This document shows positions 9,298 through 17,429 of a stretch of DNA of 64,000 nucleotides, piece by piece. The notes under the pieces were generated by a model. It had not been told where the DNA came from. It was given only the letters and a program-made list of their open reading frames with translations, and searched no databases. The position numbers and the translations under genes were made by a program. The stretch is taken from assembly GCA_017306015.1 (NCBI GenBank), contig JAFKJK010000025.1:62001-126000 (forward strand), written 5' to 3'. Origin of the DNA: Propionibacteriaceae bacterium (GTDB taxonomy: Bacteria; Actinomycetota; Actinomycetes; Propionibacteriales; Propionibacteriaceae). Position 1 is the stretch's first letter. Each line of letters opens with the position of its first letter.

Positions 9298-9894
9298 GTG
9301 ACGAGAGCAGAGGCCCGCGAAGCGACGGTAGGCCGGGTGATGATGGCGGCCGCGAAGGTGTTCGGGGAGCAGGGATACCGCGGGGCGACGATCCCGCTGA
9401 TCGCGAGGGTGGCCGGAGTATCGGTGGGCACGGTGGCGAGCGTCGGATCGAAGGACGACCTGTTCCTGCGCAGCGTGGAGGAACTCTCGACGGCCAACTC
9501 ACTGGCGATGATCCGGGAGGCATCGTCGGCCGAGACGGTGACTGAGCAGGTCTGGGGCTACGTGGGACGCATGGTGGAGGCGTCGATCGCGATGCCGGAC
9601 CAGATCCAGGACTACTTCGTGGCCTATCTTCGCTCGTCGGACCATGAGCAGAACCTGGCCCGCGTCCAACAGGTCACCGAAGCACTTCGAGATCTCTTCC
9701 CCACCGACGGGTTGCCGTGGGAGGAGTCGCCCGCCGCCTTAGCGGCGTCGGTGATCTGGCTGTCATTCTCGGCGCTCTGCTTCTCACTGGCGGCGTACTC
9801 TGTGCCGCCCGAGGTTGCTCGCCGGCTGATGAGGTCGATCGTCGAAACCCAGTGCGCACCGTTCGAGACGACGGCCCAGGAGACCCGACAGTGA
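9298..9894 (+). CDS. TetR/AcrR-family transcriptional regulator
   Basis: A 198-residue regulator. The N-terminal helix-turn-helix runs from TVGRVMMAAAKVFGEQGYRGATIPLIARVAGVSVGTV through the following segment. The normally conserved tyrosine-phenylalanine (YYHF) after the recognition helix is here VASVGSKDDLF, which is somewhat divergent. The C-terminal ligand domain is variable, as usual. It starts at the GTG at 9298 after GGGAG and ends overlapping the start of the glycosyltransferase gene (GTGA), so the two form an operon. The tandem palindromes in the promoter suggest autoregulation and induction by a small molecule. Confidence 0.88.
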   Translation: MTRAEAREATVGRVMMAAAKVFGEQGYRGATIPLIARVAGVSVGTVASVGSKDDLFLRSVEELSTANSLAMIREASSAETVTEQVWGYVGRMVEASIAMPDQIQDYFVAYLRSSDHEQNLARVQQVTEALRDLFPTDGLPWEESPAALAASVIWLSFSALCFSLAAYSVPPEVARRLMRSIVETQCAPFETTAQETRQ

Positions 9895-11132
9895 GGATCA
9901 CACTGGCCAGCTACGGCAGCGTCGGCGACATTCTGCCGCTCGTGGCGCTCGCCGTCGGACTACGTGACGCGGGCCACCGGGTGGTGACGGTAGGCGATCA
10001 GGCAGGCTCGGAGATAGCCATCCGGCACGGACTGGAGTTCCACGCCTTCGCGGGCAGCTTCCAGGAGACGATGAAGCCGGGGCAGCCGTCGGCATTGGCG
10101 ATCGACGCTGGCCACCTCACCTGGACGTCGCTGAGGGACTACGACGCGCACGACCAGGCCCGGCTCGCGCTCATCCACCGGGTGGCCCGGGGGTCGGACG
10201 TCGTGGTGGGGATGCCGGTGGCCCACTACCACGCCCTCGCGGCTGCCCGGGATCTCGGTGCGAGGCCCGTCCTCGCCGTTCTCCAGCCCCTCGCTCCGAC
10301 GCACGAGATGGCACCCGCGGGCGCCGGCCTACCCACGCTGCCGGGCGCCCTCCGGCGGCCGGCAGGCCTGTTGGTGCAGTGGGCTGGCTGGCTGAACGCC
10401 GCACGACCGATCAACGCAGCGCGGCGCACCCTGGACCAGCCACCGATCAGCGACCCGACCCGCGACGTCTTCACCCTGTGCGCATGGTCGCCGACACTCG
10501 TGCCCCAGCCTGAAGACTGGCCGACCAGCCAGTTCGCCGTAACCGGACGCTGGCACCTGCCCGCGCGCGACTGGACCCCCGCCCCGGCCCTCGCCGCATT
10601 CCTCGATGCGGGAGAACCGCCTGCCTATGTGGGCTTCGGCTCGATGAGCGGCTTCTCCGGCACCCGACGACTGCTCAACGTCCTGCTCGCCGGCCTGGGG
10701 CGCCGACGCGTCCTGCTGGCCGCCGATCCCGCTGTGATCAGCGACGATCAACTGCCCGACAGCGTCCACCGGATCACTGGGCACGTGCCGCACGAGTGGC
10801 TGTTCCCGCGCTGTGCAACGATCGTCCACCACTGCGGCGCAGGCACCGCTCACCAGGCGATCGCGGCCGGCGTACCGTCCATCCCCGTGCCGATCTCGCT
10901 GGACCAGCCATTCTGGGCTGACCGCCTCCACCGTCTCGGCGTAGCGCCCGAACCGCTCAACCCACGCAGACCAACCGTTGAGGCCGTGCGGCGCGCTGTA
11001 GCGGCGGCAGAGTCCGAACCGATGAAGCTCCACGCCCACCAACTTGCGAGGGACATCGCGCACGAGGACGGTGTCCCCGCGGCCGTCAACTGCATCGAGC
11101 GGCTCACACCCGGAGCCACGCAATCGGGATGA
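9891..11132 (+). CDS. GT1-family glycosyltransferase
   Basis: A 413-residue UDP-glycosyltransferase of the GT1/MGT type. The N-terminal acceptor-binding domain opens with ITLASYGSVGDILPLVALAVGL. The C-terminal donor domain carries the UGT signature region VPHEWLFPRCATIVHHCGAGTAHQAI with SIPVPISLDQPFWADRL. Related proteins glycosylate macrolides, sterols or rhamnolipid-type acceptors; the substrate here is unknown. Translational coupling to a TetR regulator through a GTGA overlap suggests inducible modification of a toxic or signalling small molecule. The start is the GTG at 9891, giving the canonical N-terminus. Confidence 0.85.
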   Translation: MRITLASYGSVGDILPLVALAVGLRDAGHRVVTVGDQAGSEIAIRHGLEFHAFAGSFQETMKPGQPSALAIDAGHLTWTSLRDYDAHDQARLALIHRVARGSDVVVGMPVAHYHALAAARDLGARPVLAVLQPLAPTHEMAPAGAGLPTLPGALRRPAGLLVQWAGWLNAARPINAARRTLDQPPISDPTRDVFTLCAWSPTLVPQPEDWPTSQFAVTGRWHLPARDWTPAPALAAFLDAGEPPAYVGFGSMSGFSGTRRLLNVLLAGLGRRRVLLAADPAVISDDQLPDSVHRITGHVPHEWLFPRCATIVHHCGAGTAHQAIAAGVPSIPVPISLDQPFWADRLHRLGVAPEPLNPRRPTVEAVRRAVAAAESEPMKLHAHQLARDIAHEDGVPAAVNCIERLTPGATQSG

Positions 11133-11221
11133 CCGGCCCGCACGTCCGCCCGGGTTCCCAGGTATCACCGCCAAGAAGCCCGAGTGTCGCCGATATCTTG
11201 GCAAGGCACCTTCCGGTGGGC

Positions 11222-11256
11222 TTGTTTTCGAACATATGTTCGATTATACTGAGGAG
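11222..11256 (+). promoter_or_regulatory. SOS (LexA) box exactly filling the spacer of a leaderless promoter
   Basis: TTGTTT (11222-11227) and TATACT (11245-11250) are separated by 17 bases. Sixteen of these are TCGAACATATGTTCGA (11228-11243), a perfect palindrome identical in form to the actinobacterial/Bacillus LexA box (GAAC-N4-GTTC core). The ATG at 11257 is six bases beyond the -10, so the mRNA is leaderless and the start codon is fixed by the promoter. LexA binding would block both promoter elements. Confidence 0.88.
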
Positions 11257-12558
11257 ATGGAGCAGCACACCACCCTCGGTACCGGCGAACTGGCCGGCTG
11301 GCTGGACGCGCTGCCCACCCTCCCGAGCGACGTGCCGGACGCCGAACGGATCGACCGGATCCGCATGCTGGAAGACCTCAAGGGAGCGATCTGCGCTGCG
11401 CAGGCCCGCGAGGCCGTCGCCCTGAAACAGTCAGTGATCGCCGCCGAAACCCGGGCTGGGGTGCCCGCCCACAAGCGGGGACGCGGGGTCGCTGCCCAGC
11501 TCGCGCTCGCCCGCCGGGAGTCACCCCACCATGGCGACCGGCTGATGGGGCTCGCCGAAGCCCTCGTCCGCGAGCTGCCCCACACCATGGCGGCGCTGAC
11601 CCGCGGCCAGATCAGCGAGTGGCGGGCCACCCTCGTCTGCCGCGAAACGGCCTGGCTCACCGTCGAACACCGTCGCCATGTCGATGCCCAGATCGCAGAG
11701 GACCTCGCCTCCATGTCGGCCCGGCAGGTGGCCGCGACCGCGCGGCGGATCGGCTACCGCCTCGACCCCCACTCCATCGTGAACCGGGCCGCGAGAGCCG
11801 TCACCGACCGCCGGGTCACCATCCGGCCCGCCCCCGACACCATGACCCTGCTCACCGCACTGCTCCCGGTCGCCCAAGGTGTGGCCGCGTACGCCGCCCT
11901 CAGCCAGGCGGCCGACACCGCCCGGGCGAGCGGCGACCCGCGCAGCCGTGGCCAGATCATGGCCGACACGTTGGTGACCCGCACCACCGGACAGACCCGG
12001 GCCGACCAGACCCCCGTCGAGATCCAGCTGCTGATGACCGACCAGACCCTGTTCGGCGACGGCGAGACTCCGGCCGAGATCCCCGGCCACGGACCCATCC
12101 CGGCACCGATCGCCCGCCAGCTGATCGCCAGCCTCGAGCCAGCGACCAGACTCTCCCTACGCCGGCTCTATGCCCACCCCGGCACCGGCCGGCTCGTCGC
12201 TATGGAGTCCTCACGGCGACGCTTCCCCAAGTCGCTGCGCCGCTACCTGGCCGTCCGCGACCAGTACTGCCGCACTCCCTGGTGCGGAGCACCGATCCGA
12301 CACATCGACCACACCCGTCCCCACCACGCCGGCGGATCCACCAGCATCGCCAACGGCCAGGGCCTGTGCGAACGCTGCAACCAGATCAAGGAAGCCCCCG
12401 GCTGGCACTCCACGCCGACACCCGACGGCACCGTGATCACCACCACCCCCACCGGACACCACTACTCGAGCCAGGCACCACCCCTCACCACGCCGACACC
12501 GCTCCGACCACACCGAGTCGACCTCTACTTCGTCGGCCAACTGGCACGCGCAGCCTGA
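11257..12558 (+). CDS. DUF222/13E12-repeat HNH endonuclease-domain protein, SOS-controlled
   Basis: A 433-residue protein. The N-terminal DUF222 (13E12-repeat) region spans roughly residues 10-320. The C-terminal HNH module is CRTPWCGAPIRHIDHTRPHH with GLCERCNQIK; its four cysteines (CxxxxC and CxxC) and the central IDH are visible. The 13E12 family is repeated in mycobacterial genomes, where several members carry LexA boxes; its biological role is unproven. The start is the ATG at 11257, because an in-frame ATG at 11236 lies inside the promoter and LexA box and would not be transcribed from it. Confidence 0.9.
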   Translation: MEQHTTLGTGELAGWLDALPTLPSDVPDAERIDRIRMLEDLKGAICAAQAREAVALKQSVIAAETRAGVPAHKRGRGVAAQLALARRESPHHGDRLMGLAEALVRELPHTMAALTRGQISEWRATLVCRETAWLTVEHRRHVDAQIAEDLASMSARQVAATARRIGYRLDPHSIVNRAARAVTDRRVTIRPAPDTMTLLTALLPVAQGVAAYAALSQAADTARASGDPRSRGQIMADTLVTRTTGQTRADQTPVEIQLLMTDQTLFGDGETPAEIPGHGPIPAPIARQLIASLEPATRLSLRRLYAHPGTGRLVAMESSRRRFPKSLRRYLAVRDQYCRTPWCGAPIRHIDHTRPHHAGGSTSIANGQGLCERCNQIKEAPGWHSTPTPDGTVITTTPTGHHYSSQAPPLTTPTPLRPHRVDLYFVGQLARAA

Positions 12559-12589
12559 AGGGTCACTGCGCGTCCCTAGAATGGCGGCC

Positions 12590-13315
12590 ATGCCTGCCGC
12601 CGCCCCGATCCGAAGGGACGTGGTGTCCTTCGTCCGTCGTGGCGACCGGATGAACCCGTCCCAGCAACGTGCCTGGGACACCTACGGGGGCTGGATCGTC
12701 ACCGTTCCCCGAGGCGAGCGGTCGACCTCGATCGCCCCTGGCGCGGAGGTCGACTGGGACGCCGTGTTCGGGCGCAGCGCTCCCCTGGCCGTCGAGATCG
12801 GTTCCGGGACCGGCGACGCGGTCACAGCGGCAGGGCTGGCCCAACCCGAGGTGAACCACGTCGCGATCGAAGTGTTCCTGCCGGCGATCGCGTCCACCCT
12901 CGGCAAGGCGGGACGGGCCGGCGTCCACAACGTCCGGGTCCTCCTCGCCGACGGCGTCCAGGCGCTGGAGACCCTGTTCGCGCCGGGCTCGATCAGCGAG
13001 CTGACAACCTGGTTCCCGGACCCGTGGCCCAAGGCGCGACACCAGAAGCGGCGCCTCGTCAACGCCGAGTTCGCGGCGCTGGTCGCGTCCCGGCTCACCC
13101 CCGACGGGAGGTGGCGGCTCGCCACCGACTGGGAGGACTACGCCGAACAGATGCGCGACGTGCTCGACGCGGAGCCGGCACTGGCCAACGCGTACGACGG
13201 CTGGGCGCCGCGTCCCGGGCTGCGGCCGGTGACCCGCTTCGAGGAGCGCGCCCACGCGGCCGGCCGGACCGTCCGCGACCTCGAGTACCACCGCCGTCCG
13301 GGCCCGTCAGCATGA
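12590..13315 (+). CDS. trmB: tRNA (guanine-N7-)-methyltransferase
   Basis: Methylates N7 of G46 in the tRNA variable loop using SAM. It is 241 residues long. The SAM-binding motif is AVEIGSGTGD and the TrmB signature is TWFPDPWPKARHQKRRLV. The ATG at 12590 is preferred over the one at 12581, because TAGAAT at 12577-12582 acts as a -10 seven bases before 12590 and overlaps the earlier ATG. First gene of a three-gene RNA-modification operon; its stop overlaps the truA start (ATGA). Confidence 0.93.
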   Translation: MPAAAPIRRDVVSFVRRGDRMNPSQQRAWDTYGGWIVTVPRGERSTSIAPGAEVDWDAVFGRSAPLAVEIGSGTGDAVTAAGLAQPEVNHVAIEVFLPAIASTLGKAGRAGVHNVRVLLADGVQALETLFAPGSISELTTWFPDPWPKARHQKRRLVNAEFAALVASRLTPDGRWRLATDWEDYAEQMRDVLDAEPALANAYDGWAPRPGLRPVTRFEERAHAAGRTVRDLEYHRRPGPSA

Positions 13316-14118
13316 CCCGGTTCCGGCTGGACATCGGCTACGACGGAACCGGCTTCCATGGCTGGGCGGCGCAGGACGGCCTGCGCACCGTCCAGGACGA
13401 ACTCCAGACCTGGATCGCCCGCACCCTGCGGCTCGACCAGCCGGTCGCCCTCGTCTGTGCCGGCCGCACGGACGCCGGCGTCCACGCCCGCGGGCAGGTG
13501 GCTCACTTCGACCTCGACACCGACGCCCCCGAGGAGCTGGCCGCAACCCTGGCCCGGCGACTGCGTCGGGCACTGCCGGAAGACCTGGTCGTCCACCGGG
13601 CGGGCGTCGCGCCGGCCGGCTTCGATGCCCGGTTCGCGGCGGTCTGGCGACGCTACGCCTACCGCCTCGCCGACCGTCCACTCGATCCGCTGCTGCGGAC
13701 GGTCACCACGCCGGTTCGCGGCAGCCTCGACGTCGAACTGATCGCCGCCGCCGCCGCTCCCCTGCTCGGGCTGCACGACTTCGCAGCCTTCTGCCGCGCC
13801 CGGGAGGGCGCGACCACGATCCGCGACCTGCAGTGGCTGCAGGCCGTCCGGCTCCCGGACGGGCGCGTCGAGGTCGGCGTCCGGGCGGACGCGTTCTGCC
13901 ACTCGATGGTGCGCTCGCTGGTCGGCGCCCTGGTCGAGGTCGGCACCGGACGCCGGGACGCCGCCTGGCTGGCCGGGCTGGTCGACACCGACGTCCGCAG
14001 CGGCGAGGTGCCGGTGATGGCGCCCGGCGGACTGGTGCTGGAGGAGGTCGGCTACCCGGCGGACGCGGAGCTGGCCGCGCGCGCCGTGGCGGCCCGGGCG
14101 AGGCGGGAACGACCATGA
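13312..14118 (+). CDS. truA: tRNA pseudouridine(38-40) synthase
   Basis: Forms pseudouridine at positions 38-40 of the tRNA anticodon arm. The 268-residue length is typical. The catalytic aspartate is Asp54 in CAGRTDAGVHARGQVAHF. The opening RLDIGYDGTGFHGWAAQ and the later FCHSMVRSLVGALVEVGTGR are TruA hallmarks. The start at 13312 overlaps the trmB stop and its own stop overlaps the next methyltransferase start (ATGA at both ends). In many actinobacteria truA follows rplQ; here it is about 11 kb away from rplQ and joined to trmB. Confidence 0.95.
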   Translation: MTRFRLDIGYDGTGFHGWAAQDGLRTVQDELQTWIARTLRLDQPVALVCAGRTDAGVHARGQVAHFDLDTDAPEELAATLARRLRRALPEDLVVHRAGVAPAGFDARFAAVWRRYAYRLADRPLDPLLRTVTTPVRGSLDVELIAAAAAPLLGLHDFAAFCRAREGATTIRDLQWLQAVRLPDGRVEVGVRADAFCHSMVRSLVGALVEVGTGRRDAAWLAGLVDTDVRSGEVPVMAPGGLVLEEVGYPADAELAARAVAARARRERP

Positions 14119-14711
14119 CCCACTACTTCGAGACGCCGTCCGGGCCCGAGCGTCGCCGGGATGTGCGGATGCGCTTCTGGGAACGCGACTGGACCTTCGC
14201 CACCGCCAACGGCGTGTTCTCTGCCGACGGCCTGGACCTGGGCACGGCCGTCCTGCTGCGGGAGTCGTCGCCACCGCCGCGGGCGTCCCGGCTGCTGGAT
14301 CTCGGCTGCGGCTACGGCGTCATCGCGGTCGCGCTCGCCACGGCCTGCCCGGACGCCGTCGTGGACGCCGTCGACGTCAACGAGCGCGCCCTCGAACTGA
14401 CCGCAGCCAACGCGGCCGCCCACGGCGTTGCCGACCGCGTCCGGCCGCTGCTGCCCGAACAGGCGGACCCGGCCGTCCGCTACGACGAGCTCTGGTCGAA
14501 CCCGCCCATCCGGATCGGCAAGGAGGCCCTGCACGAGTTGCTGCTCACCTGGCTGCCCCGGCTCGCCCCCGGCGGGGTCGCCCGGCTGGTCGTCGGTAGG
14601 AATCTCGGTGCCGATTCGCTCCAGGCCTGGCTGAACGAACACGGATTCGTCTGCACACGAATCGCGAGTGCCAAGGGTTTTCGCGTGCTCAACGCCACGA
14701 CCAAGCCCTAG
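14115..14711 (+). CDS. Class I SAM methyltransferase, RsmC-like
   Basis: A 198-residue methyltransferase of the small-domain MTS type. It has LLDLGCGYGVIAVALA as the SAM-binding motif I, VDAVDVNERALELTAANA as motif II and the catalytic WSNPPIR (NPP[FYI]) motif of N2-guanine methyltransferases. It matches the C-terminal half of RsmC (16S rRNA G1207) and corresponds to the single-domain actinobacterial form. RNA as substrate is inferred from the NPP motif and from coupling to trmB and truA. Translationally coupled to truA by an ATGA overlap. Confidence 0.88.
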   Translation: MTHYFETPSGPERRRDVRMRFWERDWTFATANGVFSADGLDLGTAVLLRESSPPPRASRLLDLGCGYGVIAVALATACPDAVVDAVDVNERALELTAANAAAHGVADRVRPLLPEQADPAVRYDELWSNPPIRIGKEALHELLLTWLPRLAPGGVARLVVGRNLGADSLQAWLNEHGFVCTRIASAKGFRVLNATTKP

Positions 14712-14748
14712 GCTGTGCGCAGACGCCCACGTCAGCAAAGGACACATG

Positions 14749-15087
14749 ATGAGCGATCAGAACACCCCACCGCAGGGCGGCTTCGAAGGCTTCCTCGACA
14801 AGGCCAAGGAGTTCGCCTCCGACGCTTTCGAGAAGGCGAAGGATTTCGCCGAGGACCTGCCGGAGAACGCCCAGAAGCTTGCCTCGGACGCCAGCACGGC
14901 GGTCAAGGACTTCACCGACGACTTCCCCGGCAATGCGAAGCGGTTCGCCGACGACGCCACGGCGGCCGTCAAGGACTTCGCGGATGACTTCCCGGAGAAC
15001 GCCAAGCGGTTCGCCGACGACGCCGGCGCCGCTGTCAAGAACCTGGTCGACGGCGACGACACCGAGCCGCCGGCCCCGTCCGCCTGA
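14749..15087 (+). CDS. Small acidic repeat protein, function unknown
   Basis: A 112-residue, highly charged, helix-prone protein. It is made largely of three imperfect repeats of about 22 residues, each containing AxxAVKDFxDDFPxNAKRFADD or a variant (from about residue 25 to 95). It has no signal peptide or membrane segment. The repeats are also visible at DNA level. It resembles late-embryogenesis/YtxH-type amphipathic helical repeats, but I do not recognise a specific family. AAAGGA at 14737-14742 is spaced six bases from the ATG at 14749, preferred over the ATG three bases earlier. TAGGCT at 14709 is a candidate -10. A strong terminator follows. Confidence 0.75.
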   Translation: MSDQNTPPQGGFEGFLDKAKEFASDAFEKAKDFAEDLPENAQKLASDASTAVKDFTDDFPGNAKRFADDATAAVKDFADDFPENAKRFADDAGAAVKNLVDGDDTEPPAPSA

Positions 15088-15095
15088 GACGTGCC

Positions 15096-15133
15096 GAAGC
15101 GGTGGCACCCCCGGTCCGGGGTGCCACCGCTTC
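15096..15133 (+). terminator. Intrinsic terminator after the repeat protein
   Basis: A perfect 16-base stem (15096-15111 with 15118-15133, GAAGCGGTGGCACCCC and its complement) closes a 6-base loop and is followed by GTCGTTT. It separates the repeat-protein gene from the cobalamin riboswitch leader. Confidence 0.85.
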
Positions 15134-15192
15134 GTCGTTTCCGGGACGGAGAGACGCCCCTGGTCGCCACAGTCGAGCCGGCGCGGATGGGT

Positions 15193-15396
15193 TAAGGTGA
15201 TCCCACCTGAACCTTTGCAGGGGAACCCGGTGAGAGTCCGGGACTGACCCGCAACCGTGACGACGGCGTGAGCCGGCGAAGTCGGACTGCCTGCACAAGT
15301 TCTGGCTCATCATCACCCGTCGTGGTACGCGGGCGAGCCGGGCGCGCGCGAAGTGGCCGGATCGGCAGACCCTGTGCCCCGCGCGAAAGGAACCAG
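15193..15396 (+). promoter_or_regulatory. Cobalamin riboswitch and leader of the B12 uptake operon
   Basis: TAAGGT (15193-15198) is the likely -10. The aptamer follows at about 15214-15296. The outer stem pairs TGCAGG (15215-15220) with CCTGCA (15290-15295). The conserved core reads GGGAACCCGGTGAGAGTCC, then GGGACTGACCCGCAACCGTG. The B12-box-like segment is AAGTCGGACTGCCTGC. The bases from 15297 to 15384 form the expression platform, GC-rich and able to form several hairpins. GAAAGGA (15385-15391) is the ribosome-binding site of the first gene. Cobalamin is expected to repress the operon. Confidence 0.92.
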
Positions 15397-16584
15397 ATGT
15401 CCTCCTCCCTCAAGCGCTTGCTGGCAGTCGGGATTGCTGCAGCAATCGCCTTCGTCGGCCCCGTCGCCGCCCCGCAGGCCGAGGCCAAGACCATTCCGGC
15501 CCCGGCCGCCCGGGCGTCCGCCTGGTTGGTGGCCAATCCGGCCAGCGCCGACGACGGCTACTCCGGTCTGCTCACCTCCACCCTCGGCCTGGCCGTCCTC
15601 GACACCGGCAAGGGTGCCGCGACCGTCCGGTCGCAGCTCGCGCAGCTGAGCAGCGGCGCGGCCACCAACGTGCCCGGTAATGCCGGACGCGCCGCGAACC
15701 TGACGATCCTCACCCGGATCATGCACCTGAGCCCGTCGAACTTCGGCGGGATCAACCTGGTCAAGGAACTGAAGGCCACCGTGAACGCCGACGGCCAGGT
15801 GGGCAGCTTCGGCTCCGCCTACGCCCAGGCGCTGGCCATCATCGCCTTCAAGCGTGCCGGCCAGAAGGTGCCGGCCAACGTGGTCACGAAGCTGCTGTCG
15901 TTCCAGGACGCCTCCGGCGCGTTCGGCTACGAGTTCCCGGCGAACACATTCAACGCCGACCCTGACAGCACCGCGCTGGCCATCCAGGCGCTCGACCTCG
16001 TCGGCCACCACAAGAAGTCGATCGCCAGGGCGGTCAGCTGGGCGAAGAAGAGCCAGGCGAAGGACGGCCACTGGGAGTCCTACTCCCCGGTCGACTCCAC
16101 GTCCCTGATGGCGTCCGCGCTGAAGCAGGTCCACCACGGCTACGGCAAGGCCCGCAGCTGGCTGCTCACCCAGCAGCTCCCGGACGGCGGGTTCGCCGCC
16201 GAGCCGCGAACCTCGACGTCCACCTCGAACCTGCTCGCCACCGCGGACGCCTCCTACCTGCTGGTGGGGAAGACCCTTGCCAAGGCGTCCTACCAGCTGA
16301 AGGGCTACGCCAAGTCGCCGCGGCCGAAGGTCACCGGCACGCTGCGGGTCGGGCAGACCCTGACCGCCGTTACCGGCACCTGGTCGCCGACGCCGTCCTT
16401 CAGCTACCAGTGGTACCGCTCCGGCCACAAGATCAAGGGCGCCACCGCAGCCAGCTACACCCTGGTTGCCAAGGACCGCGGCAAGCACATCCGGGTCCGC
16501 GTCGTCGCCAGCGGGGCCGGGCTGAAGGCCCAGGTGAAGTACTCCAAGCCCACCCCCAAGGTGCACAAGGCGCTCGCGCGGTGA
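15397..16584 (+). CDS. Secreted alpha/alpha-barrel protein, intrinsic-factor/transcobalamin alpha-domain-like, with Ig-like domain
   Basis: A 395-residue exported protein. A Sec signal peptide (residues 1-30, ending PQAEA-K) precedes a helical repeat region (about 31-300). This region has prenyltransferase/squalene-cyclase-type motifs such as DPDSTALAIQALDLVG, SWAKKSQAKDGHWES and QLPDGGFAAEP, the fold also used by the alpha domain of intrinsic factor and transcobalamin. Residues about 305-390 form one bacterial Ig-like domain (VTGTLRVGQTLTAVTGTW, YQWYRSGHKIKGAT, YTLVAKDRGKHIRVRVVAS). It is first in a riboswitch-controlled operon with an ECF transporter, so I infer a cobalamin-binding capture protein. 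The next gene overlaps its stop (GTGA). Confidence 0.82.
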   Translation: MSSSLKRLLAVGIAAAIAFVGPVAAPQAEAKTIPAPAARASAWLVANPASADDGYSGLLTSTLGLAVLDTGKGAATVRSQLAQLSSGAATNVPGNAGRAANLTILTRIMHLSPSNFGGINLVKELKATVNADGQVGSFGSAYAQALAIIAFKRAGQKVPANVVTKLLSFQDASGAFGYEFPANTFNADPDSTALAIQALDLVGHHKKSIARAVSWAKKSQAKDGHWESYSPVDSTSLMASALKQVHHGYGKARSWLLTQQLPDGGFAAEPRTSTSTSNLLATADASYLLVGKTLAKASYQLKGYAKSPRPKVTGTLRVGQTLTAVTGTWSPTPSFSYQWYRSGHKIKGATAASYTLVAKDRGKHIRVRVVASGAGLKAQVKYSKPTPKVHKALAR

Positions 16585-17429
16585 GGAAGCCCGCCCTCGT
16601 CGGTCTCCTGCTGGCCGTCCTCGCCCCGGTGTGGGCGGGGACGGCCCAGCCGGCGTCCGCGGCCCAGTCCAGTTGCGACGGTGTCTGGGTGGTCGTCGAC
16701 TACGGCGACCTCGGCGGCATCGACACCAAGTGCGCCACCAGCTACGGAACCGGCGCGGACGCGCTCCGCAGCGCGGGCTTCGACCCGACGATCACCGACG
16801 GGTTCGTCAACAAGATCAGCGGCAAGCCGTCCAAGCCGGATCCCAACAAGGCGTACTGGTCGTACTGGCAGGCCAGCCTCAAGACTGACGGCTCCTACTC
16901 CGGCTGGAAGTACTCCAACCTGGGCGCCACGGCCTCCCACCCGCAGCGCGGGAACGCCGAGGGCTGGCGGTACCAGTCACTGACGGCCGGCAACGTGCCG
17001 CCCGGGGCCGCGCCCCCCAAGGGGGAGGCCAGCCCGCCGACGCCGAAGCCGACCGCGAAGCCGACGGAGTCGGCCAAGCCCACGCCGAAGCCGTCCCCGA
17101 AGCCTTCGGCGACCACGAAGTCGCCCAAGCCGACGCCCAGCGCGTCCACCACGAAGTCCCCGACCCCGACGAACTCGGCCAGCGCCAGCGCTTCCGCGCC
17201 GGGGACGACTCCCACCCCGACACCCGCGCCGGAAACCTCCGCCGACAGCCCCGCTGCGACCCCGTCCGTGCCCGCAGCGGTCGCCACCCCGTACGCCTCC
17301 GAGACGATCGCGCCGGCGCCGGATCCCTCCGGCAGCGGTCCGCTGTGGCTGGTCGTGGCCGCGGTCGTCCTCGTCGGCGGAGGCGGCGGTCTGGGCCTGT
17401 GGTGGTACCTGAGAGGACGGACGCGCTGA
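16581..17429 (+). CDS. Membrane-anchored DUF4430/transcobalamin beta-domain-like protein
   Basis: A 282-residue surface protein. A signal peptide (1-28) is followed by a small domain (about 29-135) with GADALRSAGFDPTI, then KAYWSYWQASLKTDGSYSGW and GNAEGWRYQSL. This resembles DUF4430, the fold of the intrinsic-factor/transcobalamin beta domain. Next is a long Pro/Thr/Ser/Lys-rich stalk (about 140-250) and a C-terminal transmembrane helix (LWLVVAAVVLVGGGGGLGLW) with a basic tail. There is no LPXTG motif, so it is anchored by the helix. With the upstream alpha-domain-like protein it looks like a two-polypeptide version of intrinsic factor. Coupled to both neighbours by overlap. Confidence 0.78.
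   Translation: MRKPALVGLLLAVLAPVWAGTAQPASAAQSSCDGVWVVVDYGDLGGIDTKCATSYGTGADALRSAGFDPTITDGFVNKISGKPSKPDPNKAYWSYWQASLKTDGSYSGWKYSNLGATASHPQRGNAEGWRYQSLTAGNVPPGAAPPKGEASPPTPKPTAKPTESAKPTPKPSPKPSATTKSPKPTPSASTTKSPTPTNSASASASAPGTTPTPTPAPETSADSPAATPSVPAAVATPYASETIAPAPDPSGSGPLWLVVAAVVLVGGGGGLGLWWYLRGRTR

Noticed and set aside
11236..11256. ATG at 11236 as the start of the HNH gene
   Set aside because: It lies within the LexA box, upstream of the -10 TATACT, and would not be in the transcript.
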